Of a DNA stretch of 64,000 bases, positions 32,524 to 40,893 are shown piece by piece; position 1 is the first letter of the stretch; every line of letters begins with the position of its first letter. This DNA comes from Lentzea kentuckyensis (lineage in GTDB: Bacteria > Actinomycetota > Actinomycetes > Mycobacteriales > Pseudonocardiaceae), in assembly GCF_002150765.1 (NCBI RefSeq), contig NZ_MUYM01000012.1, positions 161,094 to 225,093 on the forward strand, in the 5' to 3' direction. The position numbers and the translations under genes are program-made. The notes under the pieces are model-generated. The model was not told the origin of the DNA. It saw nothing but the letters and a program-made list of their open reading frames with translations, and made no database searches.

Positions 32524-33270
32524 TCAGTGTGGCTTGGTCGCGGAAGCGAGGACGCGGCGCTTCAGGTCGAACTTCGACAGGACGAGCCGCGCCTCCTTCT
32601 GCATCGACACCATCGCGGGGTCGTCGGGCGCGTCGACGGCGAGCGCCTCCTCCCACATCCTCTTCTCGACCACCAGCCAGTCCGGCTTGTCCGCGACCTC
32701 GACGTCGGTGAACCCGGCCGCGGGCAGCTGCTCGGCCAGGTTCAGCTCGCGAATCCGCAGCCAGACTCGCTCGTCCGCGGGATCGACGGGCTGCCAGCAG
32801 GTGACGACCAGCCGTCCGCCCGGCTTGAGCACCCGCAGGCACTCCGCCAGCGCGTCCGGTTTCGACTCCGCGAACTGCAGCGCGTCGACGATCATCACCG
32901 CGTCCACCGACGCCCCGTGGAGTCCGGTGGCCGTCAGCGTGCCCACCCGGAAGTCGCCGTCACCCCGCTGCCGGGCCTGCTCGACGGCGACGGCCGAGAA
33001 GTCCACGCCGACCAGCCGGCACCCGGTGCGCTTCGCGATCTCCAGCCCGTACCCGCCGCGGCCGCACGCCAGGTCCAGCAGCACCTGGCCCTCCCCCAGA
33101 CCGAGAGCCGTCACGACCTCGTCGAGCCCGGCCCCGCCGAGCAGGCTGGTGGACTCCAGGTCGGATGGGAGGGCGAGCGTCCGCCGCACCAGTTCGTCGG
33201 CGGTCGACGAGTCGGCGCGGTCGGCGTACCAGCGGTCGAAGTCCTCTGCACTCGTCACCGCGCCGACCAT
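32524..33270 (-). CDS. SAM-dependent methyltransferase (class I)
   Basis: Class I methyltransferase of about 248 residues. Motif I is L-D-L-A-C-G-R-G-G-Y-G (about 67-77), motif II V-G-V-D-F-S-A-V-A-V, and motif IV-like V-D-A-V-M-I-V-D-A-L-Q-F. V-L-K-P-G-G-R-L-V-V-T follows. This is the ubiquinone-methyltransferase-like branch used on many small molecules. The ATG at 33270 begins M-V-G-A-V-T-S-A-E-D-F-D-R-W-Y; an ATG at 33312 would extend it by 14 residues. It diverges from the Eis-like gene across 50 bases. The substrate is unknown. Confidence 0.82.
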   Translation of the reverse strand: MVGAVTSAEDFDRWYADRADSSTADELVRRTLALPSDLESTSLLGGAGLDEVVTALGLGEGQVLLDLACGRGGYGLEIAKRTGCRLVGVDFSAVAVEQARQRGDGDFRVGTLTATGLHGASVDAVMIVDALQFAESKPDALAECLRVLKPGGRLVVTCWQPVDPADERVWLRIRELNLAEQLPAAGFTDVEVADKPDWLVVEKRMWEEALAVDAPDDPAMVSMQKEARLVLSKFDLKRRVLASATKPH

Positions 33271-33320
33271 GCCAGAAAACTCGGTTGAGCTCTGCGGTTT
33301 CGACGGGTCCACTGTGGCGC

Positions 33321-34496
33321 GTGAAGATCCGTTCCACGGCCGCCGAGGACCTCGGCGTCTTCGTCGACACCGTGCACACCGCGTTCGGGCGATTCCCGGA
33401 GACGCCGGACGAGAACGGCGGCGGCCTCTGGTGGTCGGCGCTCGAGATCGACCGGGGCGTGCTCGCCGAGATCGACGGCAGGGCGGTCGGCACCGCCACC
33501 GCGTACTCGTTCGAACTGACGCTGCCAGGTGAGGTCGTCGTCCCGGCGGCCGGGATCAGTGCGGTCGGCGTGCTGCCCACCCACCGGCGGCGCGGCGTGC
33601 TCACCGAGATGATGCGGTTCCAGCTGGCCGAGCTGCGGGACAGGGGTGAGTTCCTGTCCGTGTTGCTGGCCACCGAAGGCACCATCTACGGCAGGTTCGG
33701 CTACGGCCCGGCGACCTACACGCGGCGCATGACGGTGCAACGCAGTCAGGGCGCGTTCCGGACGGAACCGGTGCGGGGCGAGATCGAGGTGCTCAAGCGG
33801 TCCGAGGCCACCGAGGTCATGTCGGGGATCTACGACCGGTACCGGCGCTCCCAGCCCGGCGCGTTGTCGAGGCCGACGCGGTGGTGGCAGCTCGGCGCGG
33901 GCATGCCGCCGGTCGCTCCGGCACCGCGCTACGTGGCCGTGCACCGGGACGGTTATGCCGCCTACTCGCTCGCCGACCGCACCCTGACCATCGACGAGAT
34001 CATCGCCGGCGACGACGAGGTGTTCGCGACACTGGCCCGGTTCGCGCTCGACCACGACCTGGTGACCGAGGTGGTGTTCAGGCACCTGCCCACCGGACAT
34101 CCGTTGCGCTGGCGGCTCGCGGACTTCAACGCCGGCCAGATGAGCGGTGAGATGGACTGGCTCTGGGTGCGCCTGCTGGACGTCCGACGAGCGTTGGAAG
34201 CGCGCCGATACCTCGACGACGGCGAACTGGTGCTGGACGTCACCGACCCGTTCCTCGGCGAGCACGGCCGCCACCTGCTGACGATCGTGGACGGCCGGGC
34301 CGCGTGCACCCCGACGGACCGCGCGCCGGACCTGTCGCTGGACGTGCGCGATCTCGGTTCGGTCTACCTGGGAGGGACCGCGCCGAGCACCCTGATCAGG
34401 GCCGGATACATTCGGGCACACAGCGCGAAAGCGGCCGAAAAAGCCGACGCGCTGTTCCGCGCGGAACGACCTCCGCACTGCCTGCACTGGTTTTGA
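33321..34496 (+). CDS. Eis-like GNAT acetyltransferase
   Basis: A 391-residue acetyltransferase of the Eis type: two tandem GNAT regions and an SCP2-like C-terminal domain. The acetyl-CoA loop V-L-P-T-H-R-R-R-G-V-L-T is at about 84-95. The chain ends with an aromatic carboxy-terminus (H-W-F), whose carboxylate acts as general base in Eis proteins. Eis acetylates amines, including aminoglycosides, at several positions; whether this one does is unknown. The GTG at 33321 gives the typical start M-K-I-R. It sits 1.2 kb after the ABC-F genes but is not in their transcript. Confidence 0.85.
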   Translation: MKIRSTAAEDLGVFVDTVHTAFGRFPETPDENGGGLWWSALEIDRGVLAEIDGRAVGTATAYSFELTLPGEVVVPAAGISAVGVLPTHRRRGVLTEMMRFQLAELRDRGEFLSVLLATEGTIYGRFGYGPATYTRRMTVQRSQGAFRTEPVRGEIEVLKRSEATEVMSGIYDRYRRSQPGALSRPTRWWQLGAGMPPVAPAPRYVAVHRDGYAAYSLADRTLTIDEIIAGDDEVFATLARFALDHDLVTEVVFRHLPTGHPLRWRLADFNAGQMSGEMDWLWVRLLDVRRALEARRYLDDGELVLDVTDPFLGEHGRHLLTIVDGRAACTPTDRAPDLSLDVRDLGSVYLGGTAPSTLIRAGYIRAHSAKAAEKADALFRAERPPHCLHWF

Positions 34497-34541
34497 TCAA
34501 CATCTGGACCAAAGTATGACGGCGCGTTAGGCCCAGGTATG

Positions 34542-34565
34542 ACGACGTGTGCGCGGTCACGTCGT
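34542..34565. promoter_or_regulatory. Inverted repeat upstream of the second P450 gene
   Basis: ACGACGTG-N8-CACGTCGT, perfect 8-bp arms, 64-87 bases before the P450 ATG. Two short direct repeats TATGACG (one in front, one overlapping the first arm) lie at 34525 and 34539. This resembles a TetR-type operator site; no regulator gene is adjacent. Confidence 0.4.
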
Positions 34566-34628
34566 TATTGTCCGTTCCGGTGGTCGTCACGTGTACGTCA
34601 CCCTTTCCGCCGAAGGGACAGCCGCGTC

Positions 34629-35936
34629 ATGAGGGACGTTCTGCAGTCAGCAACAGATGTCCGGTCCCGCGTGACCGGATGGATGGGGCGGCGTTTTCTC
34701 GCGCACCTCAGCAAGACCGGGTTCGACCTCGGGTCGTCCTGGTTCGTGCCCTCGCGCGTGCTGGCACCGCTGCGGCGCAACGGTTTGAACCCCGTGCCCG
34801 AACTGGCGCGGATGCACGCCCACGGACCGGTCACGCGGTTGCCGCTGCCGGTGACGGTGTGGCTGGTGACCGGCTACGAGGCGTCCAAACGGGTGCTGGT
34901 CGACAGCGAGTCGTTCAGCAACGACTTCGGCCACTTCCGGGAGATGGGCCTGTTCGCCGACGAGGCGCCGGGCGGCCTCGGGTTCAGCGACCCGCCGGAG
35001 CACACCCGGCTGCGCAAGGTGCTGACGCCGGAGTTCACCATGCGGCGGCTCTCCCGGCTCATCCCGCGCATCGAGGCGATCGTCGCGGACCAGCTCGACC
35101 TGATGTCCATGAAGGACGGCGCGGTCGACCTCGTCGAGGACTTCGCCATGCCGGTGCCGGCGCTCACGATCTGCGAACTGCTGGGCGTGCCGGCGAGCGA
35201 ACGCGAGGAGTTCCAGCGCCGCAGCGTCGCGCGGTTCGACCTGGGCGGCGCCGCCACGGCCTCGCTCTCCGCGGTGTCGGAGTCGGTCGTCTACTTCCGC
35301 GAACTGGTCCGCACCCTGCGCCAGGCGCCCAACGACGGGCTGCTCGGCGAGCTCATCCGCAAGCACGGTGACGAGCTGGACGACGACGAACTGGCCGGTC
35401 TGGCCGATGGGCTGCTCACCGGCGGGTTCGAGACGACGGCCAGCATGATCTCGCTCGGCACGCTCGCGATGCTGCGCGACCCGAGCCTGCTGGCCAAGGT
35501 CCGCGACGACGACGAGGCCGTGGGCGGGGTGGTCGACGAACTGCTGCGCCACCAGTCCGTGGTGCAGGTGGCGTTCCTGCGCATCGCCCGCAAGGACACC
35601 GACATCGCCGGGACGAAGGTGCGCGCGGGGGACATCGTGGCGTGCTCGCTGAGCCAGGCGAACCGCGACCCGTCCGTCTACCCCTCGCCGGACGACATCT
35701 GCCCGGAACGGGCCGCGAGCCAGCACCTGGCGTTCGGCTACGGCGCGCACCGGTGCATCGGCGCCGAACTCGCGAAGATGGAGCTGCGGATCGCGTACCC
35801 GGCGCTCGTCCGGCGGTTCCAGGAGATGAGGCTTGCGGTCGACCCTGGCGAGCTGTCGTTCCGCAAGCTCTCCATCGTCTACGGGCTGCACAAGCTGCCG
35901 GTCCACCTCGGCGCCCACACCAACCCCATTCTCTGA
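34629..35936 (+). CDS. Cytochrome P450
   Basis: Soluble bacterial cytochrome P450 of 435 residues, full length. The C-helix has D-P-P-E-H-T-R-L-R-K-V. The I-helix is T-G-G-F-E-T-T-A-S, the ExxR motif D-E-L-L-R, and the haem loop F-G-Y-G-A-H-R-C-I-G. About 50 residues of N-terminal extension precede the fold (R-R-F-L-A-H-L and onward), with no membrane anchor evident. GAAGGGA lies about 10 bases before the ATG. It stands alone, with an inverted repeat upstream and a strong hairpin after it. Substrate and redox partner are unknown. Confidence 0.9.
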   Translation: MRDVLQSATDVRSRVTGWMGRRFLAHLSKTGFDLGSSWFVPSRVLAPLRRNGLNPVPELARMHAHGPVTRLPLPVTVWLVTGYEASKRVLVDSESFSNDFGHFREMGLFADEAPGGLGFSDPPEHTRLRKVLTPEFTMRRLSRLIPRIEAIVADQLDLMSMKDGAVDLVEDFAMPVPALTICELLGVPASEREEFQRRSVARFDLGGAATASLSAVSESVVYFRELVRTLRQAPNDGLLGELIRKHGDELDDDELAGLADGLLTGGFETTASMISLGTLAMLRDPSLLAKVRDDDEAVGGVVDELLRHQSVVQVAFLRIARKDTDIAGTKVRAGDIVACSLSQANRDPSVYPSPDDICPERAASQHLAFGYGAHRCIGAELAKMELRIAYPALVRRFQEMRLAVDPGELSFRKLSIVYGLHKLPVHLGAHTNPIL

Positions 35937-35952
35937 CCACCCCTGGGCCAGA

Positions 35953-36008
35953 TGGCGTCTGCAAGTACCACCAACCCAAAATCAACAGGCACTTTCCTAC
36001 AACCAACC
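35953..36008 (+). repeat. Bipartite 56-bp element, copy A (ACCAACC pair 32 bp apart)
   Basis: Aligned without gaps to 54157-54212, about 43 of 56 bases are identical (hand count). It contains TGCAAGTACCACCAACCCA and, exactly 32 bp later, TACAACCAACC. Copy A lies between convergent genes (a P450 and an ABC permease), not in front of any gene on its own strand, and abuts a terminator hairpin. Copy B precedes the pucR-type gene. Confidence 0.55.
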
Positions 36009-36038
36009 GGCCGCTCAACCCGCGGGCCGAGCGGCCGG
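36007..36038. terminator. Bidirectional terminator between P450 and ABC permease
   Basis: CCGGCCGCTC-N12-GAGCGGCCGG, perfect 10-bp arms between two convergent genes whose stops lie 70 bases upstream and 9 bases beyond. The GC-rich stem would serve both strands. Confidence 0.65.
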
Positions 36039-36046
36039 CCATCTGC

Positions 36047-38557
36047 TCACTCACGCAGGCCGATGGTGTCGATCGGCTTGGCACGCAACGACAAGCGCGT
36101 GGACACGGCGATCGACACCACCCCGAGCAACGCCGCACCGGCGAGCACGCCCAGGTACACCGTGATCCCTCCGGACGGCAGCGGAACGCCGGTGAAGCCG
36201 ATGGCCAGCAGGGTGAGCGGCAGTGCGGCGACCAACGAGCCCAGCACCGCGGCGAGGCCGACGGTCACCAACGCCTCGGCGCGCATCATCCGCACGACCT
36301 GACGGCGTCCGGTGCCGACGAGGCGCAACAACGCGAACTCACGGCGCCGCGCCGCGGTCGACATCACGAGCGTGTTCGACACCGAGATCGCGACATAGCC
36401 GAGGATGACGCCGACCGCGATCAGGTTGAGCAGGAACTGGGTCCGCTCGTCACTCCGGTCCTGTGCCGCCACGCCGTCCGTCACGGTCAGCCCGGCATAA
36501 CGGCTGGTCAGCTCACGCAGTGCCGTGACGTCACCGGACTTCACCAGCACCGCGCTGTCCATCCCCGCCGTGGTGTGTGCACGGGCGTCGACGGCAGAAA
36601 GCACGTGGTCACCGAACGCCATGTCGTGCTCGTAGGTCGCCACGACTTTGAGCTTGGCGGGCTCACCGTCGGCGAACCAGAACTCGACGGTGTCCCCGAC
36701 CTTCTTGTCCTCCCAGCTCGCGTTCGCCTTGCTCAACGCGACGGTGCCCGGGACGAGGTCCCCGAGATTCCCGGACACGACGCCGAGGTCGACCGTCCCA
36801 CCCGCGGTGGCGTCCAGTCCGTTGGCCGCGCCGCGGCTCACGTCGACGCTGTCACCGGTCTTGCTGGCCGTGATCACCTGCGTGCGCACCAGCGAGGTCG
36901 TGGTCACGCCCGGCATCCGCCGCACGGCGTCGGCGACTTCGGCCGGCACGCCCGCCACGCCGGTGATGACGTGATCCGCCGTGACGGATCGGTTCGTTTC
37001 CTGTGCCACGGCGGCGGTGAACGTGGTCTGGCTGTAGAAGTTCACCACCGCGAAACCGATGGCCAGCATCAACGGCGTGACCGCGGCGGCCAGGCGGCGG
37101 GAGTTCTTGAGGACGTTCGCCGACGCCAGGTATCCGCTCGCACCGAACCGGCCCAGCGCCGGTGCGATCAGCCGGACCGCGCCGCCGACCACCCTCGGCC
37201 CGACCAGCGTGAGGCCGATGATCAGCACGAGTGTGGCCATGACCGACATCGCCGCACCGAGCTGGCCGCGCAGGAACAACGGGACCGTGGTCGCGACCGC
37301 GCCGATCGCCAGCAGCACCCAGCCGATGACCAGGCGGACCCGGCCGAGGTCCTTGCGCTGCACCGCGGCCTCCCCCAGCGCCTCGACGGGGTTGATCGAG
37401 GACGGGCGCCGCGACGCGCTCCAGGCCGCCAGCCTGGCCGCGCCGACGCCGATCAGCAACGCGGCGACCAGCGGCAGCGGGCTGATCGAGAGCGCGAAGT
37501 CGGCCGGTACGACGCCGATCTTCGCGAACGCGGCGCGCAGGCCTTGGCTCACCCCGATGCCCAGCAGGCTGCCGATCACGCCGGCGATCACGGACACGAC
37601 CGTGGTCTCGACGCCGATCAGCTTCCGGATCTGGCGCGGGGTGGCGCCGACGGCCCGCAGCAGGGCGAACTCGCGCCGGCGTTGCTCGACGGTCAGGGCG
37701 AGCGTGCTGGCCACGACGAAGATCGCGACCAGGACCGCGTAGCCGCCGAACGAGCCGGCGAGGATCGCCAGGATCGACTTGGTCTGGCTGACGTCGTCGA
37801 ACTCGGCGGCGCTGCGGTCGGCACCGGTCGAGACCGCGACGTGGTCCGCTGCGAGGACGTGCTCGATGCGGTCGGCGACATCACCGTCAGCGACATCACC
37901 GGCGGCGAGCACTCCGATCGCACTGACCTGGTCGGGCCGGCCGGAGAGTTCGGCCGCCTTGGCAGAGCTGAAGAACAGCGCCGCCTGGCGATCACCCTGT
38001 CCGTCCACGACTCCGGTCACCCGGTAGCTCACCGGTGCCGAGCGCGTCATCACCCGCACCTCGCCGCCCACCCAGACGCCGGCCCGTGCCGCCAGCGCCG
38101 AGTCGAGCACCACCTCGTCGTTCCCGGTCGGGGCCTTCCCCTCCTGCAACGTGAACGGCGCCAGCACGGCCGCCTCCCAGTTGTGCCCGAGCGACGGCTT
38201 GTCCGCGAGCGCCTGCCCGTCCGGACCCACCACCACGGCGGGGAACGTCAGCTCGGGCACCGCGGCCCGCACGCCCGGCACCGCGGCGATCTTGGTGACC
38301 AGCGCGGCGGGAACGGCCGGCTGCTCGGCCGCGTGCTCGAACGCCAGCACGTCCCCATCTGGTGGGCGCACCGTGCGATCGCCGGTGACGACCACGTCAG
38401 CGGCCGCGTAACGCTGGGTGGGCACGCCGCCGCGAAACCCGGACTCCATGAGGATTCCGCAGGCCGCCACCAACGCGGTACCACAGAGAACGGCGACGAA
38501 AGCGCCGATGAACCCGCTGGTGCGGGCTTTGACGGTCTGCCAGGCGAGGTCCAGCAT
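36047..38557 (-). CDS. FtsX-type ABC transporter permease
   Basis: Permease of 836 residues with two FtsX domains. An N-terminal helix (about 17-37) is followed by a large extracytoplasmic region. Three helices lie around 260-380, then a second unit with one helix near 450, another outer domain, and three final helices. The repeated motif R-R-R-E-F-A-L-L-R-x-V-G occurs in both halves and is the family's cytoplasmic loop. Such exporters move lipids, lipoproteins or peptide antibiotics, or signal cell-envelope stress. The ATPase gene ends three bases upstream. Confidence 0.88.
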   Translation of the reverse strand: MLDLAWQTVKARTSGFIGAFVAVLCGTALVAACGILMESGFRGGVPTQRYAAADVVVTGDRTVRPPDGDVLAFEHAAEQPAVPAALVTKIAAVPGVRAAVPELTFPAVVVGPDGQALADKPSLGHNWEAAVLAPFTLQEGKAPTGNDEVVLDSALAARAGVWVGGEVRVMTRSAPVSYRVTGVVDGQGDRQAALFFSSAKAAELSGRPDQVSAIGVLAAGDVADGDVADRIEHVLAADHVAVSTGADRSAAEFDDVSQTKSILAILAGSFGGYAVLVAIFVVASTLALTVEQRRREFALLRAVGATPRQIRKLIGVETTVVSVIAGVIGSLLGIGVSQGLRAAFAKIGVVPADFALSISPLPLVAALLIGVGAARLAAWSASRRPSSINPVEALGEAAVQRKDLGRVRLVIGWVLLAIGAVATTVPLFLRGQLGAAMSVMATLVLIIGLTLVGPRVVGGAVRLIAPALGRFGASGYLASANVLKNSRRLAAAVTPLMLAIGFAVVNFYSQTTFTAAVAQETNRSVTADHVITGVAGVPAEVADAVRRMPGVTTTSLVRTQVITASKTGDSVDVSRGAANGLDATAGGTVDLGVVSGNLGDLVPGTVALSKANASWEDKKVGDTVEFWFADGEPAKLKVVATYEHDMAFGDHVLSAVDARAHTTAGMDSAVLVKSGDVTALRELTSRYAGLTVTDGVAAQDRSDERTQFLLNLIAVGVILGYVAISVSNTLVMSTAARRREFALLRLVGTGRRQVVRMMRAEALVTVGLAAVLGSLVAALPLTLLAIGFTGVPLPSGGITVYLGVLAGAALLGVVSIAVSTRLSLRAKPIDTIGLRE

Positions 38558-38560
38558 CGG

Positions 38561-39292
38561 TTACCACTCCCCCAGGTGCGTCATGCGCTCGGCGACCTTC
38601 TCCGGCGTCGGACCGTGCAGTTCACCCGCGAGCCGCCCGTCGGCCAGGAACAACACGCTGTGCGCGGCGGACGCGGCGACCGGGTCGTGCGTCACCATCA
38701 GCACGGTCTGCCCCATTTCGTCCACAATGGACCGCAGCAGCGTGAGCACCTGGTGCGCCGTCCGCGAGTCCAGGGCGCCGGTCGGTTCGTCGGCCAGCAC
38801 CACCTCGGGCCGGGCGACCAAGGCCCGTGCGATCGCGACGCGCTGCTGCTGGCCGCCGGACAGCTCGGCCGGGTGCCGGTCCAGCCGGTCGGTCAGCCCG
38901 ACCCGGTCGACGACCTCGCGCAGCCACGCCTGGTCCGCCTTCCGGCCGGCCAGGCGCAGCGGCAGGGTGATGTTCTGCCGCACGGTCAGCGACGGCAGCA
39001 GGTTGTAGGCCTGGAAGACGAACCCGATCCGGTCGCGCCGCACCTCGGTCAGCTTCGCCTCCTTCAACCGGCCGAGGTCGGTGTCGCCGAGCAGCACGCG
39101 CCCGGACGTCGGCCGGTCCATGCCCGACGCGCAGTGCAGGAAGGTGCTCTTGCCCGACCCGGACGGTCCCATCACCGCGGTGAAGGTGCCCCGCCGGATG
39201 TCGACGGTGACCTCGTCCAGTGCGGTGACGGCGCCACCACCCGAGCCGTACACCTTCCGCACCCCCTGCAGCGACAGCGCGTCTGCCCTCAT
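38561..39292 (-). CDS. ABC transporter ATP-binding protein (MacB/LolD type)
   Basis: ATPase of 243 residues partnering the FtsX-type permease. Walker A is G-P-S-G-S-G-K-S-T (about 40-48), the Q-loop V-F-Q-A-Y-N-L-L, the signature L-S-G-G-Q-Q-Q-R-V-A and Walker B V-V-L-A-D-E-P-T-G-A-L-D. M-V-T-H-D holds the switch histidine. I chose the ATG at 39292 because AAGGAG lies seven bases upstream; an ATG at 39313 is also in frame. It diverges from the peptide operon across 224 bases. That gap holds GAACGTAAGTTCG near 39327 and an inverted repeat at 39430. Confidence 0.92.
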   Translation of the reverse strand: MRADALSLQGVRKVYGSGGGAVTALDEVTVDIRRGTFTAVMGPSGSGKSTFLHCASGMDRPTSGRVLLGDTDLGRLKEAKLTEVRRDRIGFVFQAYNLLPSLTVRQNITLPLRLAGRKADQAWLREVVDRVGLTDRLDRHPAELSGGQQQRVAIARALVARPEVVLADEPTGALDSRTAHQVLTLLRSIVDEMGQTVLMVTHDPVAASAAHSVLFLADGRLAGELHGPTPEKVAERMTHLGEW

Positions 39293-39429
39293 CACGTTCT
39301 CCTTGGCTCGCAACGACTTCTGCGAAGAACGTAAGTTCGGCGCGCGCGAAGATCGATCACGCAGGCTGCCCGGACCGAGGTAGAGCCTGCTCCACCTTCG
39401 TCCGTCCCGACAGATCCGGGCCCGCAGAT

Positions 39430-39445
39430 TCGTCGATCACGACGA
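39430..39445. promoter_or_regulatory. Inverted repeat upstream of the peptide operon
   Basis: TCGTCG-ATCA-CGACGA, 6-bp arms, 72-87 bases before the first gene of the peptide-scavenging operon, in the divergent intergenic region. Candidate operator only. Confidence 0.3.
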
Positions 39446-39516
39446 GGTGGCCGCGGGGCCGCCGAACCTAGCGTTGGCCGTGACCGGAGTCACGTCGGCA
39501 TGGATGGGACGCGCGG

Positions 39517-40893
39517 ATGTCCAAGTTGAGCGAGATCAACGACTGGTTGCAGCACAACCTGCCGCGACTGGCGGCCGAGTACGAGGTCCCGGGTGCCACC
39601 GCGGCCGTCACCGTCGGCGACGAGGTGGCCGAGGCCGCCACGGGCGTGTTGAACAAGAACACCGGCGTGGAGACGACGACCGACTCGCTGTTCCAGATCG
39701 GGTCGATCACCAAGGTGTGGACGACGACCCTCGCGATGCAGCTCGTCGACGAGAACCTGCTGGACCTGGACGCGCCGGTGCGCGACTACCTGCCTGATTT
39801 CCGGATCGCCGACGAGGACGCGGCCGCGCGCATCACCGTGCGCCAGCTGATGTGCCACACGGCGGGCTTCGAGGGCGACCTGTTCACCGACACCGGCCGC
39901 GGCGACGACTGCGTGGAGAAGTACGTCGCCACGTTGCACGACACTCCGCAGCTCTTCGCGCCGGGCGAGATGTTCAGCTACAACAACGCCGGTTACGTCG
40001 TGCTCGGCCGGATCGTCGAGGTCATGCGCGGCAAGCAGTACGACGACTGCCTGCGCGAGCACCTGTTCGCCCCGCTCGGCCTCACCCACGCGGCCGCCGA
40101 CGCCTACGAGGCGATCATGTTCCGCGCGGCGACCGGGCACCTCACGCCGGACCCGGAGGCCGGGCCGCAGGTCGCGCCCGTGTGGGCGTTGGTGCGGTCG
40201 AACGCACCGGCCGGTTCGATGCTCGCGATGTCCGCCCGCGACCTGCTGAAGTTCGCGCGGATGCACCTGAACGGCGGCTCCGGCGTGCTGTCGCCGGAGA
40301 GCGCGGCGGCGATGCGGGAGGTCCAGTCACAGGTGCCGGACCTGGCACTGATGGGTGACGCCTGGGGTCTGGGCTGGGAGCTGTTCCACTATCCACAAGG
40401 GACGGTCATCGGCCACGACGGCGGCACGATCGGCCAGAACGCCTTCCTGCGCCTGGTTCCCGAACACGGCGTCGCGGTCGCGTTGCTGACCAACGGCGGC
40501 AAGACCGTCGACCTGTACCAGGCGATCTTCCGGCACGTGCTGCGCGAGCTCACCGGCGTCGAACTGCCCGCGATGCCCGAGCCCTCCGCTGAGCCGGAAC
40601 GCGTCGACGGCAAACGGTTCGAGGGCGTCTACGTGTCGTCGGTCGGCGAGCGGATCGTCACACAGGACGCGGACGGCCGGATCTGGATGGAGGTCGTGCC
40701 GAAGGGGATCATGGCCGAACTCAGCCCGGAGTCGGCGGGCAAGACCGAGCTGGTGCCGTGGCGCGACGACACTCTCGTTGCCGCGGAACCGGTGCACGGC
40801 ATCCACATGCCGCACGCGTTCGTCGGCGACGACGGCCAGGGCCGCGCGCTGTTCCTGCACACCGGCCGTGCCGACCGGCGGGTCGCCCGGTGA
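39517..40893 (+). CDS. Serine peptidase/hydrolase, S12 (D-aminopeptidase/beta-lactamase fold)
   Basis: S12-family serine hydrolase of 458 residues. S-I-T-K (63-66) gives the nucleophile and general-base lysine. Y-N-N (155-157) and H-D-G (300-302) are the second and third motifs. A C-terminal lipocalin-like domain (about 355-450) follows, as in D-aminopeptidases and esterases of this family. There is no signal peptide, so it acts on something inside the cell. It is strikingly similar to the C-terminal half of the fused peptidase at 47936 (shared Q-I-G-S-I, K-V-W-T-T-T, L-L-D-L-D-A-P), which implies a duplication within the operon. It is the first gene of the operon, and its stop overlaps the next start (TGATG). 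D-amino peptide cleavage is inferred from context. Confidence 0.85.
   Translation: MSKLSEINDWLQHNLPRLAAEYEVPGATAAVTVGDEVAEAATGVLNKNTGVETTTDSLFQIGSITKVWTTTLAMQLVDENLLDLDAPVRDYLPDFRIADEDAAARITVRQLMCHTAGFEGDLFTDTGRGDDCVEKYVATLHDTPQLFAPGEMFSYNNAGYVVLGRIVEVMRGKQYDDCLREHLFAPLGLTHAAADAYEAIMFRAATGHLTPDPEAGPQVAPVWALVRSNAPAGSMLAMSARDLLKFARMHLNGGSGVLSPESAAAMREVQSQVPDLALMGDAWGLGWELFHYPQGTVIGHDGGTIGQNAFLRLVPEHGVAVALLTNGGKTVDLYQAIFRHVLRELTGVELPAMPEPSAEPERVDGKRFEGVYVSSVGERIVTQDADGRIWMEVVPKGIMAELSPESAGKTELVPWRDDTLVAAEPVHGIHMPHAFVGDDGQGRALFLHTGRADRRVAR

Noticed and set aside
35642..39334. 1230-codon plus-strand open frame across the ABC exporter
   Set aside because: It mirrors the permease and ATPase genes, which have clear helices and Walker motifs on the minus strand.
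39327..39339. Second LexA box (GAACGTAAGTTCG) upstream of the ABC ATPase
   Set aside because: GAAC-N4-GTTC is present but the outer bases fit poorly and the target has no link to DNA damage; not called.
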